In this document: piece after piece, positions 34,108-43,413 of the stretch | Position numbering within the stretch: position 1 is the first letter of the stretch | Layout: every line of letters starts with the position of its first letter | NCBI GenBank assembly: GCA_964397545.1 | Contig: CAYNIW010000006.1 | Coordinates: 40,572 to 104,571, forward strand | Length of the DNA: 64,000 nucleotides | Direction: 5' to 3' | From: JAFGIG01 sp964397545 | GTDB lineage: Bacteria > SDB-A | Program-made: the position numbers and the translations under genes | Notes under the pieces: generated by a model | What the model saw: the letters and a program-made list of their open reading frames with translations, nothing else | Told to the model about the DNA's origin: nothing | Database searches by the model: none

Positions 34108-35236
34108 ATGATAATTGTAATATTCTTTTTGTTTTCCTTATGCGGGAAAACGGTTCTTTTCGACCAATCAAGGTCGCAGACAAATTACTCGAGCTATGAT
34201 TTCATAGTTGACGACAATTCACCAATTCCCCAGCCTTATCCGCCGTCAAGTCCTAATTCATGGAACGGTCAACTATCAACATGGGCTTACGAACTCTATC
34301 TCATGGGGCACGATATAAGGATAAATACCGGCTACATAACATCCTCCGACTTTTAACGGAGTCCATCTTTTTATAATACCCGAGCCGCAGGACACTTTTT
34401 CAGTCCCTGAGATGAACGCGATAGAGAGCTTCGTCCTTTCGGGGGGAAGCCTTCTCCTTGTCGCGAACCACAATGGTTCAGACAGAAACGGCAACTCATG
34501 GGACTCTCCGAGCATTTTCAATGGATACACTCAACCGCATATAACAACTCCTCCCGGAAATGATCCTGAAAGATTTATTAAACCGAGATTCGGCATGCAT
34601 CTTCATGTAAAAGGCGAAGGCAACAACAGCATAACCGGATCCTGGACAAATGTCTCTAATTCACCGTATGACCCAGTCATTAACGGACATTTCGGAAGGG
34701 TCGACACTTTTACATACCACGTAGGAAATGTCTTCACCGTGTCTCCCGGCATCAACTCATCTTTGGATTCCCTCCGCGGGCACATCTGGAAAAACTTTTC
34801 CCCTCAGGACACTACACTTATAATGGTCACGACCTGCAGATCCGGAAGCGGCAAAGTAGGAGGAATAGGGGATTCTTCTCCCTGCTGTGACGGCACCGGC
34901 CCGACCGCGCATGAAAACAACTGGATAGAACACGACAACAGAGAGCTCTTTCTCAATATCTGTTATTGGCTTTTACTAAGTGAAACCGCGGTGGAGGAAC
35001 CCGGATTGCCTTCAGAATCTTTTGCTGTTTTTTCTTATCCATATCTTATCAAAACTTTTTCGTCATCTGAAAAAATATTTTTGACCGATTTATCGGGCAG
35101 AACTTTTTTCGGGATCAGCCCTTTCTCGACATCAGAGGGCAGAACATATTATCTTTTGCCCTGCGATCTTAAACCTTCAGTCTATTTCGCCTTTTCACCG
35201 GATATTCGACCCCTAAAAATAACTATTTTTAGGTAA
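34108..35236 (+). pseudogene. Frameshifted secreted protein with GATase-like domain and sorting-domain tail
   Basis: The first frame starts at ATG 34108 (signal-like MIIVIFFLFSLCGKTVLFDQ) and stops at 34356. The second frame continues from there to 35236. Removing one T from the TTTT run at 34351-34354 joins them as ...TSSDF-NGVHLFIIPEPQD, giving a seamless protein of about 375 residues. The joined N-terminal half (STWAYELYLMGHDIRINTG, VLSGGSLLLVANHNG) resembles the glutamine-amidotransferase-like fold of DUF4350/GldG/IFT52 proteins. The C-terminus (KIFLTDLSGRTFFG, LKPSVYFAFS) is a type IX sorting domain. It may be a real frameshift mutation, slippage, or an assembly error at the homopolymer. 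Confidence 0.75.
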
Positions 35237-35330
35237 AAGACTTTTTGCCGTCAGATGGCATTATCAAAAGGATCGAGTTTTTTCTATGGAAAAAATACAA
35301 AAAAAATGTTAAATATAGATAAGAAAATGA

Positions 35331-35336
35331 TATAAT
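35331..35336 (+). promoter_or_regulatory. -10 element upstream of the LysM gene
   Basis: A consensus TATAAT at 35331-35336 lies 34 nt upstream of the GTG start, with only a weak -35 (TGTTAA near 35307-35312). The 133-nt intergenic region before it is A/T-rich and shows nothing else. Confidence 0.4.
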
Positions 35337-35369
35337 ATATATTTATACAAAGGCAGAAAGGAGGCCATT

Positions 35370-36398
35370 GTGCAAAAGTGGCGGTTTTTCCTTTTGATAG
35401 CAATATTACCAGCCTGCATTTGGTCAGAAAGTTTCAGTATTCACACTCAGCCCCGTTACCACATAGTTTCTCCCGGCGACTGTCTGTGGAATTTGTCCCA
35501 TTATTACCTCGGCAATCCATACAAATGGCCCATGATATGGGAGGTGAACAAGCCTCAAATAAAAGACCCTCACTGGATATACCCCGGACAGAAATTTCTG
35601 ATACCCGCGATTACTGACGTCGTATCTTCACCGGAACTTTTTGATGTCCCTCCGAGCGTTCAGGTATCGCTTGTCGATATCGCACAGCCCGTTGTAGCAT
35701 ACGAACTCGCATACAGATGTGGATATATCACGAGAGAACGCCTCACCGGCAGAATGCACATTGTCGATTACTACGACAGAGAAGTCCCTCAGCTGACATC
35801 AGGATTTCAATGTTATATAGACGCCGGTTTAAACAAAGGCATAAGCGAAGGTCAGATGCTTATTATCCTGAGAGAGTCATATTCAGTCAGCGACCCCATG
35901 ACAGGCAGAGATCTCGGAAAAATTGTGCATCCATTGGGTATATTAAAAGTTCTCGAAGTTAAAGACGCCGTTTCACGCTGTCTTATTCAGGAAACATACG
36001 ACAACACTGTCGCCCTCGGCGACGTGATCTCTGAATTCGTAATACCGGAACTGCCCTCAAACACCGATATGCAGCTCGCTCAAATTGATTTAACCGGATA
36101 TATAATCAGGATAACCAATTATGTGGGAACAATTAAAAACACTTCTTTTGTCTATCTCAACATAGGTTCGAACGCCGGCGTCGAGGTCGGTGACGTCTTT
36201 GAAATCCTCATCCCCACAGAAACTGTCACAAACCCTGCTACAGGAGCGAGGGTGACTATACCCGAAAGGCCGTCAGGTTATATTCAGATACTCAATGCCC
36301 AGAACGAAACTTCTTCAGGTTACATTTTCGGCATTAACGGTATTTCAGAGATCAGAGCCGGCGACAAGATCAAACTTGTGTGCAGAGCACAGTTATAA
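35370..36398 (+). CDS. LysM-domain periplasmic protein
   Basis: The GTG start follows AGGAGG with good spacing. The 342-residue product has a signal peptide (MQKWRFFLLIAILPACIWSE). One LysM domain follows at about residues 30-78 (YHIVSPGDCLWNLSHYYLGN ... WIYPGQKFLIP). The remaining 260 residues are beta-rich, with two repeated segments around LNKGISEGQMLIILRE and IGSNAGVEVGDVFEILIP. Similar LysM-plus-beta proteins of candidate phyla have no known function; peptidoglycan binding via LysM is expected. It leads a plus-strand unit with the cyclic-nucleotide-binding gene 30 nt downstream. Confidence 0.82.
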   Translation: MQKWRFFLLIAILPACIWSESFSIHTQPRYHIVSPGDCLWNLSHYYLGNPYKWPMIWEVNKPQIKDPHWIYPGQKFLIPAITDVVSSPELFDVPPSVQVSLVDIAQPVVAYELAYRCGYITRERLTGRMHIVDYYDREVPQLTSGFQCYIDAGLNKGISEGQMLIILRESYSVSDPMTGRDLGKIVHPLGILKVLEVKDAVSRCLIQETYDNTVALGDVISEFVIPELPSNTDMQLAQIDLTGYIIRITNYVGTIKNTSFVYLNIGSNAGVEVGDVFEILIPTETVTNPATGARVTIPERPSGYIQILNAQNETSSGYIFGINGISEIRAGDKIKLVCRAQL

Positions 36399-36428
36399 AC
36401 ACTAACACAATAACGGACCGGTGAATTT

Positions 36429-36902
36429 ATGGATGAAGAAAAAAAAATAGATCTGCTGAGAAAAGTCGCTCTCTTCAGGGGACTTAACCGCGAAGAAATA
36501 ATAGAATTGCTAAAAAGAGCGAAACTGAAAATGTTTTCGCAGGGCGAGATAATATTCAATGAAGGCGAAAAAGGCGACACTATGTTCGTCATAATCAAAG
36601 GGAAAGTGCGTATTTCCACGATAGTTCCCGGCGTAGGCGAGGAAGCCCTCGCGATATATGGGCCGGGGGAGATAATCGGAGAAATGGCGCTGGTCGAGGC
36701 ATCTAAAAGATCAGCTACTGTTACCGCGGAGGAAGAAACTGAAACCATAGGTTTCAAAAGGGAAAAGCTGATAGATTTCATGCAGGAATACCCCGGAGCC
36801 GGAATTAATATTCTCTGGGTTCTCGTCAGAACATTAGCCGAAAGGCTCAGGGCGACAAACGAAAGGCTGAAGCCAATCTTCGCTCTCGCCAAGACATTTT
36901 GA
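36429..36902 (+). CDS. Stand-alone cyclic-nucleotide-binding domain protein
   Basis: The 157-residue protein is one cNMP-binding (Crp-type) beta-barrel: LFRGLNREEIIELLKRAK, FNEGEKGDTMFVIIKGKVRI, then the phosphate-binding cassette YGPGEIIGEMALVEASKRSA. The conserved Glu (GEMAL) is present, but the Arg that binds the cyclic phosphate falls in SKRSATV with a normal spacing. No helix-turn-helix DNA-binding domain follows, so this is not a complete Crp/Fnr regulator; the C-terminal helices end at residue 157. It overlaps panB by 4 nt. Together with two cyclase genes in this window it suggests cAMP/cGMP signalling by protein-protein contact. Confidence 0.88.
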   Translation: MDEEKKIDLLRKVALFRGLNREEIIELLKRAKLKMFSQGEIIFNEGEKGDTMFVIIKGKVRISTIVPGVGEEALAIYGPGEIIGEMALVEASKRSATVTAEEETETIGFKREKLIDFMQEYPGAGINILWVLVRTLAERLRATNERLKPIFALAKTF

Positions 36903-37741
36903 AAGGCAAATTCAGACTTCAGGATTTCAAAAAGCGCAAATCTGAAAAAAAGAAAATTTGCGCTCTTACCTCTTATGACTACTGCACTGCTCATTGGCTC
37001 CAGAAATCAGGTGTGGATTTCATCCTCGTCGGCGACTCCGCCGGAATGGTAATCTACGGGGGCAGTAACACTCTCAGCGTCAGGGTAAGCGACATAGTCC
37101 GTCACTGCAGGGCAGTCAGAAAAGGCGCTCCGCAGACTTTCATTGTCGCGGACATGCCGTTTCTTTCCTATCAGCTTTCAACTGAAAAGGCCATAAAAAA
37201 CGCCGGCAGAATGATCGCCGAAGGAGAAGCCGACGCCGTCAAAGTGGAAGGCGGTGAGCCAGTCCTTGACAAAGTGAAAGCCATTCTTGGCGCGGGAATA
37301 GCCGTTCAGGGCCACATAGGCCTGACTCCGCAATCTGTATCGCTTTTCGGCGGATACAGATCTCAGGGCAAAACAGCGAAAGAAGCCGAAAAACTGATAA
37401 AGGAAGCGAAGATGCTCGAAGACGCCGGCGCTTTCAGCCTTGTCCTGGAATTCATACCCTGTGAAGTGGCGTCAAAAATCACCGATTCGGTAGAAATACC
37501 GACAATAGGCATAGGCAGCGGAAAAGAATGCGACGGACAGATACTCGTCACCAACGACCTGCTCGGTTTGACGCCGGAAAATATACCGAGATTCGCCAAA
37601 CAATACGCTAATATCGGCGAGGAAATATCCCGGACGTCGTCACTTTACATAGATGAGGTGAGGAATGGCTCGTTCCCGTCAGAAAAAGAGACAATACGCC
37701 TCGAACCTGAATCAATGAAAGACTTTGAAAGAGATGAGTGA
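36899..37741 (+). CDS. panB: 3-methyl-2-oxobutanoate hydroxymethyltransferase
   Basis: PanB makes ketopantoate from alpha-ketoisovalerate and methylene-tetrahydrofolate, the first step of pantothenate synthesis. The 280-residue length is normal. Conserved segments are ALTSYDYCTAHWLQKSGVDF, LVGDSAGMVIYGGSNTL (Mg-binding Asp), VADMPFLSY, VKVEGG, GHIGLTPQSV and TIGIGSGKECDGQILV. The start is TTG overlapping the upstream stop. No panC or panD is in the window, so the pathway is split. The gene overlaps the next one by a few nucleotides. Confidence 0.95.
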   Translation: MKGKFRLQDFKKRKSEKKKICALTSYDYCTAHWLQKSGVDFILVGDSAGMVIYGGSNTLSVRVSDIVRHCRAVRKGAPQTFIVADMPFLSYQLSTEKAIKNAGRMIAEGEADAVKVEGGEPVLDKVKAILGAGIAVQGHIGLTPQSVSLFGGYRSQGKTAKEAEKLIKEAKMLEDAGAFSLVLEFIPCEVASKITDSVEIPTIGIGSGKECDGQILVTNDLLGLTPENIPRFAKQYANIGEEISRTSSLYIDEVRNGSFPSEKETIRLEPESMKDFERDE

Positions 37742-39491
37742 AGAAACCCAGTTTTTTTCCGGTTCTGATTTAGAGGAAAAACTCGCGGGATTGCTTCTTG
37801 CTAAAAAAATCCTGAAGGCGGATGTTCTCGACAAAGCCTCAAGACATTCAAAAATATCAGGCCAGACGCTCATCTCCACTCTCGTTTCCACAAAAGCTGT
37901 TTCGGAAGACTTAGTATGGGAGAATATCGCCGAGCTCCTGGGAAAGCCTTTCATACACATAGACCCTCTGACTCTGGACCTTGAAATAGTGACAGGCGCT
38001 ATTCCGCAGAAATACTCCAAACACAACAAATTAGTCCCTCTTTCAAGAGAAGGAGACAGTCTCACTGTCGCGTTCTGCGAACCTTCGGTTCTCAAACTGA
38101 AAGACGACCTTGAAAATCAGCTCCACATAAAGCTCAACTTCGTATTGGCCAAGCCTTCAGACGTAGAGAAAGTTATTGAAGGTTTTTTTTCTTTCCACTC
38201 CGCCCTGAAAGCCGCAGAAACTCTTCTTCGCTCCGGGACTCTCGAGTCCAAGAACATATTCAACAAAGAGTATCTCAGCGGAACAGAAACCGAGGTTCAG
38301 CCGGACATAAAACCTGTCGTCAGCGCCGTTGACAATCTGTTTTCTTACGCGTTCGAGCAGAGAGCTTCGGACATACACATAGAGCCGAAAAGAAACCTCT
38401 CTCTTGTGAGAATGAGGATAGACGGAGTCCTTCACGACGTCCATGTCATTCCGAACATAGTCCACTCGGCTATTGTCTCGCGCGTAAAGATACTTTCCGG
38501 GCTCGATATATCTCAAAAGAGAATCCCGCAAGACGGCAGGATAAAGAAAAAATACAAAGACAACGAACTCGAAGTCAGGATATCCACGGTTCCCACGGTC
38601 TTCGGGGAAAAAGTGGTTATGAGGATTTTTGACCCGGATGTTCTCCTTCAGAACATAGGAGACCTCGGTTTTTTCGACGACGACATGACTCTCGTCAAGG
38701 AATTTTTAGGCCACAACGAAGGCATAATTCTCATAACAGGACCGACAGGCAGTGGAAAGACGACGAGCCTGTATTCACTTTTGAGGGAGCTTTCCAAACC
38801 GGAAGTCAACATAGTGACGATAGAAGACCCCGTCGAGCTCGTCTATGAAGATTTCAACCAGATACCGGTGGACAAAAAATCCGGAATCGGTTTTGCCAAC
38901 GCTTTGAGAAATGTTCTCAGGCAGGATCCCGACATAATTATGGTCGGTGAAATAAGAGATAAGGAAACAGCTGAATACGCCATACAGGCAGCTCTGACAG
39001 GGCATCTTGTCTTTTCCACCCTTCACACAATAGACGCCCCCTCGGCAATTTCGAGAATGGTCAACCTCGGCGTTCCGAAATTCCTTTTATCGAGCACTCT
39101 CATCGGGGTCATAGCGCAAAGGCTTATAAGAAAAATCTGCCCCTTCTGCTCTGAAAGTTTTAATCTTCCCCCGGATGCCGTTGAAGCGCTGGAAATTGAA
39201 AAAAACCAGCTCTCCACGGCAGAAGTCAAAATCGGAAAAGGTTGTGTTCAGTGCAGGGGGACCGGTTTTTTATACAGAACCGGGATTTTCGAGACCCTCA
39301 AAATCACTCCCGAAATAAGGAAGTTCATAGTTTTAGGGGAAAGCCTCAATCTCATCAGGTCCGAGGCGAAGAAAAACGGAATGAGGACATTGCGCGAAGC
39401 CGCCGCGGCGAAAATGCTCCTCGGAGAGACCTCTCATAAAGAAGTCTTCAGAGTCACCGGTTCATCGCACTATCTCATCGAAGATTACTGA
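37734..39491 (+). CDS. Type II/IV secretion ATPase (GspE/PilB family)
   Basis: The ATG at 37734 is preferred to the TTG at 37725; both lie inside the end of panB. The product is about 585 residues. An N-terminal MshEN/T2SSE-N domain (about residues 15-160) is followed by the ATPase core: the Walker A GPTGSGKTTSLY, the Asp box IVTIEDPVELVYEDFNQ, Walker B DPDIIMVGEIRD and the His box LTGHLVFSTLHT. A four-cysteine zinc motif (CPFCS ... CVQCRGTG) sits near residue 465. It powers pilus or pseudopilus assembly, but no pilin, PilC or secretin gene is nearby. The 3' end overlaps the convergent sAC-like gene by 7 bp. Confidence 0.93.
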   Translation: MSEETQFFSGSDLEEKLAGLLLAKKILKADVLDKASRHSKISGQTLISTLVSTKAVSEDLVWENIAELLGKPFIHIDPLTLDLEIVTGAIPQKYSKHNKLVPLSREGDSLTVAFCEPSVLKLKDDLENQLHIKLNFVLAKPSDVEKVIEGFFSFHSALKAAETLLRSGTLESKNIFNKEYLSGTETEVQPDIKPVVSAVDNLFSYAFEQRASDIHIEPKRNLSLVRMRIDGVLHDVHVIPNIVHSAIVSRVKILSGLDISQKRIPQDGRIKKKYKDNELEVRISTVPTVFGEKVVMRIFDPDVLLQNIGDLGFFDDDMTLVKEFLGHNEGIILITGPTGSGKTTSLYSLLRELSKPEVNIVTIEDPVELVYEDFNQIPVDKKSGIGFANALRNVLRQDPDIIMVGEIRDKETAEYAIQAALTGHLVFSTLHTIDAPSAISRMVNLGVPKFLLSSTLIGVIAQRLIRKICPFCSESFNLPPDAVEALEIEKNQLSTAEVKIGKGCVQCRGTGFLYRTGIFETLKITPEIRKFIVLGESLNLIRSEAKKNGMRTLREAAAAKMLLGETSHKEVFRVTGSSHYLIEDY

Positions 39492-42400
39492 ATCTTTTTG
39501 CCTTCCCGGCTCCAACCGTATATTTTTCGTATTAAATTGACCAGTTTCAGTTCTTTCGCCAATGAAAGAGCTTCTTCCGCCAAATCACGGGTTAAATGCT
39601 TTTTCTGCCACGCACAATAGAGTTCCAGTCTGTATTCGAGCAGGTGAGCGAGAAGGTATTTTAAACCGAGTTTTCTGAATGTTTTTTCGGATCTTAAATA
39701 GCATTGCTCTGCAAGCGAATATTTTTTCTGGCTCTTGTAAAGTTTTCCGAGATTCGCGAGAAGAATTCCTTTCCCTCTCAGGTCGCCTATTTCTTCTTTC
39801 AACTCGAGAGCTTCTTTGTAATAAACTTCCGCCTCAGAGTATTCTTTTAAGTCGGTCAGCATTCCGGCAATGTTTGTCAAAGCTCTCGATTCTTCAAGTG
39901 GATTGCCGATTTTTCTGTTCACCCTCAGGCTGAGATTATAATATTTTTTGGCTCGCTTATAATCAAGCAGTTTCATATAGAGCAGACCGAGATTTAGATA
40001 GACCTTCGCCAAATCAGTATGCAATCTTATTTTTCTGAAATAAGCCATGCATTCATTGAAATACAAAAGTGATTTTTTGTATTCTTCTTTTTCAAAATAG
40101 AGATACGCCATATTGAATTTAATGTTTGAAACTGAAAGCATATCATTGTTTTTCAAGGCGGCGGCCATCCCTCTTTTATAATTGTCCAACGCACTTTCGA
40201 AATCGCCTTTCTCTGAAAAAACGTTCCCTATATTCAACAACAACTTGCTTTTTATATCACTGTTGCCGTGGCGTTCAGCTTGTTCGAGAGCTTTTTGATA
40301 AAACATCAGGGCTTTATTGTATTCGCTTTTGTAGTATTTTATCCTTCCCAGAAAAACAACTGCATTTATTTTCTTTTGCCTGTCTTTGAGTTCCGAGGCT
40401 ATTTTGAGAGACTCTTTCGCGCTCTCCTCGGCATTGTCCAGTTTCCCCTTTTGAATGTAATTATCTCCCGCCGAAATAATTGAATCGTGAAGAAATTCAA
40501 TGATTTTTCTATTCTTAAGTCCTGAGGAGGCTGTTTCTCTTAAGTATTTTATGTTTTCCGTCAGTAATTTCTGAGACTTGTCGGTCTCTCCGGCTAAAGA
40601 CATCATTTTAGCCAGTCTGAGATTGACACGAGCTACACCGGAATAATCTTTCTTTTTTTTAAGAGCGGATTTCGCGCCTGCATACATTTTAATAGCTTTT
40701 TTGTATAAATACCTCTCTTTTGCGTAATCTCCGGCTCTTTCAAAAAACTCGGCTGCTTTTTCCATGTCCCCGGAATTTTTTAGATGATGAGCCGTCACTT
40801 CATAATATGTCTTATTTTTTCCGTGTTTTTGGATATATGCCTGCGCTATTTGCCTATGCTTACTTTTTATCTCAGATTCGAGCATCATATCGCCTATAAC
40901 TCCGGATATCATATCGCTTTTAAACCTGAACCGCTTTGCTTCTATTTTCGACAGAAATCCTTTTTCGGAAAGACTTTCAAGCTGTCCATGAATTTTATCT
41001 TTTTGTGTCTTATAGACAATCTCTGCGATTGAAGCGTCTATTGCCTCCGTGAAAAGCGAGCAAGTATAGAGAATATCTTTTTCCGCCCCGTCGAGCCTGT
41101 CAATTTTTGCTACAACTACATCGTTCATCGTTCCCGGGAGTTTTTTAGCCTCATTTTTAAGATAAGCCACACGGGCTCTTATTTCAATATACCCACTCTT
41201 TTTTATATAATCGCAGTAAACAGTCAAAAAATACGGATTACCCTGCGTAGTTGTAAAAATATTTTCCGAGAGATTTTTTGAGATTTTACAGCCCGTGATT
41301 TTTTCCGCCAGGATTAAGCTCTCTTTGTCAGAAAGTCTTTTAACAGGTATATCAACCCTGTGTTTTTTTAAATTCTCAAAAACCATTCTTTTTGAACCGT
41401 CTTCTGAAAGCCTTGAACTCGTTATTAGGCAAAACTGAAAATCCTCCCTGCTTCGGATCACTTCGGTTAACATATCAGCAGAAACTTTATCCCAATTGTG
41501 GGCATTTTCAATAACCAAAACCGTCCTTTTCATAGAATAAAGAGCTTCAAGAACGGTCGAAACCGCCCTTAAGGCTTCCGTCCTTAACGTATTGAAGTTC
41601 AGGTTTAATGCCGGACTTCTTCCATACGGGACAGAGAGTAAATGTTTTATGACCGGTTTTGCTCTTGTCAAATCACCGCAAATTTTAGCGGCTTTCGCCT
41701 TTCCAGCGTGAGATATGACATTTTGATGGAATATAAAGAATTTTCTATCGAAATCTTTCGCTTTTATTTTTTCGCCTATGATGTTTCTCAGAAACACTTC
41801 ACTGAACAATTGTGATACTAATTCGAAATCCGACGGCTCTGATTTTACGTTTTCAATAAAGACTGGCTCTTTAATATTTGATTCTTTAATAACTTTTTCA
41901 ATCAATGACGATTTTCCGGCTCCTGCTTCTCCGAATACATTAACCAGCCGAAATCTCTTATCACGCAAGTGTTTTGTCAACTCATCTTTTAATTTCGCCG
42001 CCTCGTTTTCAAGACCGACAATTTTTTTTAATGCGGGGCTCTTAATAGCATTTTTACTTTTCAGCTTCCAGTATTTCACTTTTTCAGATATTCCCTTGAA
42101 AGACTCTTCCCCGGCAAAACTAAAACAATAGTCGCCGCCAGCTTGCTTAAAGAAACCGTCATCAACGAGCGTTTCTCCGGCTTCAGCTCTCGTCATAAGC
42201 CTTGCCGCGAGGTTGACCTTTTCACCGAGGATTACGTATTCTTCTCTCTCTCTGTTGCCTATAATTCCCGTGAAAGCCGGCCCGTATGTCATTCCGATTC
42301 TTAATGATCTCCCGTTCGAAAACTCCATCGCGAAATCACACGCCCTTTTGAAAGAATTCTCCAGCCTCACAGGAGCTCCGAAAACCGAAACAGCCACTAC

Positions 42401-43228
42401 TCCTTTGTCGCCTCTGCTGAATCTTGTGTAGCACCCGTATTTCAATGATATTTTCGAAATTTTTTCGACAAACCCATGGACTAAAACTTTTTCCGATGGA
42501 GAAATAAAACAGTTTATTACGTCTCTGAATTCGTTTTTTAGAACTCTTCCCCTTAAAATCGGAGACAAAAACATTTCTTTAGTTATTTCATCCGACCATA
42601 TTCTTTTTTTCATTTTTGAAAGATGCAAATTCTCTAACAGCTTTATCTTTAAGATTTCATCTTGCTTTCTGAAATTTATTACGGAGCCGCAGATATTTAT
42701 CTTCCCCGGTTTACTTTTTTTCCCTGCCTCTATCGCGGCAGTTAAAGCTTCACCGGAAAAAAAATACGCGCTCTGAGGACTTTTTCTCACAACGCGCCAT
42801 TTTACTTCGCCCCGGGAAAATCCCGCTTTTACTGATATCCCCGGACATATTTTTTTTAAATATCTCGGTTTTATTTTCAGTGATTTTCCGTAGGCATTTT
42901 CGATTTCTCTTAAAACCTCATCGCTGTCGCAGATTTTTTCCGGAAATACTGCTATGAAAGAATCGCCTTCAAAACATGAAACTATTCCTTTGACGGATTT
43001 TACCGCGTTTATGTAAGGAATAAAAAACCTGTCCAATACTTTGCTGAGTCTCTCCGCTCCCCTCTTCCCCTCCTTCATCAAAGACTGGGTTATCTTTGTA
43101 AAATCCGTTATGTCGGCGTAAAAGACATAACCTGTAAAATTTCCGCAATATTCGCCGTTTCTGGCTTTTTCTATTATAAAATCCGGAACTGATGTCTGGA
43201 CTCCACTTTTTTCCAAAATCTTTTTCAT
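39485..43228 (-). CDS. Soluble-adenylyl-cyclase-like protein: two cyclase domains, NTPase and TPR array
   Basis: At 1247 residues this has the layout of mammalian soluble adenylyl cyclase. C1 (about 20-190) holds both metal-binding Asp positions (FYADITDFT and CFEGDSFIAVF) but lacks the usual transition-state Asn/Arg. C2 (about 245-390) has GDKGVVAVSVFGAP and the Asn/Arg motif GEKVNLAARLM but lacks the metal site. Together they could form one active site. A P-loop NTPase of the STAND/AAA type follows (Walker A FGEAGAGKSS, about residue 433), then at least eight TPRs (about 830-1200, for example LGRIKYYKSEYNKALMFYQK). It is cytosolic with no membrane segment. Base composition is more AT-rich than its neighbours. 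Confidence 0.88.
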   Translation of the reverse strand: MKKILEKSGVQTSVPDFIIEKARNGEYCGNFTGYVFYADITDFTKITQSLMKEGKRGAERLSKVLDRFFIPYINAVKSVKGIVSCFEGDSFIAVFPEKICDSDEVLREIENAYGKSLKIKPRYLKKICPGISVKAGFSRGEVKWRVVRKSPQSAYFFSGEALTAAIEAGKKSKPGKINICGSVINFRKQDEILKIKLLENLHLSKMKKRIWSDEITKEMFLSPILRGRVLKNEFRDVINCFISPSEKVLVHGFVEKISKISLKYGCYTRFSRGDKGVVAVSVFGAPVRLENSFKRACDFAMEFSNGRSLRIGMTYGPAFTGIIGNREREEYVILGEKVNLAARLMTRAEAGETLVDDGFFKQAGGDYCFSFAGEESFKGISEKVKYWKLKSKNAIKSPALKKIVGLENEAAKLKDELTKHLRDKRFRLVNVFGEAGAGKSSLIEKVIKESNIKEPVFIENVKSEPSDFELVSQLFSEVFLRNIIGEKIKAKDFDRKFFIFHQNVISHAGKAKAAKICGDLTRAKPVIKHLLSVPYGRSPALNLNFNTLRTEALRAVSTVLEALYSMKRTVLVIENAHNWDKVSADMLTEVIRSREDFQFCLITSSRLSEDGSKRMVFENLKKHRVDIPVKRLSDKESLILAEKITGCKISKNLSENIFTTTQGNPYFLTVYCDYIKKSGYIEIRARVAYLKNEAKKLPGTMNDVVVAKIDRLDGAEKDILYTCSLFTEAIDASIAEIVYKTQKDKIHGQLESLSEKGFLSKIEAKRFRFKSDMISGVIGDMMLESEIKSKHRQIAQAYIQKHGKNKTYYEVTAHHLKNSGDMEKAAEFFERAGDYAKERYLYKKAIKMYAGAKSALKKKKDYSGVARVNLRLAKMMSLAGETDKSQKLLTENIKYLRETASSGLKNRKIIEFLHDSIISAGDNYIQKGKLDNAEESAKESLKIASELKDRQKKINAVVFLGRIKYYKSEYNKALMFYQKALEQAERHGNSDIKSKLLLNIGNVFSEKGDFESALDNYKRGMAAALKNNDMLSVSNIKFNMAYLYFEKEEYKKSLLYFNECMAYFRKIRLHTDLAKVYLNLGLLYMKLLDYKRAKKYYNLSLRVNRKIGNPLEESRALTNIAGMLTDLKEYSEAEVYYKEALELKEEIGDLRGKGILLANLGKLYKSQKKYSLAEQCYLRSEKTFRKLGLKYLLAHLLEYRLELYCAWQKKHLTRDLAEEALSLAKELKLVNLIRKIYGWSREGKKIQ

Positions 43229-43346
43229 GAGATGATTTTAATACTCTCTTAGAGTTATTTCATCATCAAATATGTTAATCAGAAAAGACGATGAACGCCT
43301 CAAGCATGGCTAAGGTAAATTTTTCGTCAAAAAATATAATTAGGAG

Positions 43347-43352
43347 TATAAT
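43347..43352 (+). promoter_or_regulatory. -10 element upstream of the secreted sorting-domain protein
   Basis: TATAAT at 43347-43352 (a second TATAAT lies at 43335-43340) is 62 nt upstream of the ATG, which has AAAGGAGGAGAC. No strong -35 is visible. The 185-nt divergent intergenic region shows nothing else. Confidence 0.35.
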
Positions 43353-43413
43353 ATCTCCGGATTAAGATATTTTTAAGATTCAGTCTCTAATATGATTCAA
43401 AAAAGGAGGAGAC

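Noticed and set aside
36320..36994. Minus-strand 224-codon frame opposite the cNMP-binding gene
   Set aside because: It is antisense to a clear cNMP domain; serine-rich low-complexity translation typical of a shadow frame.
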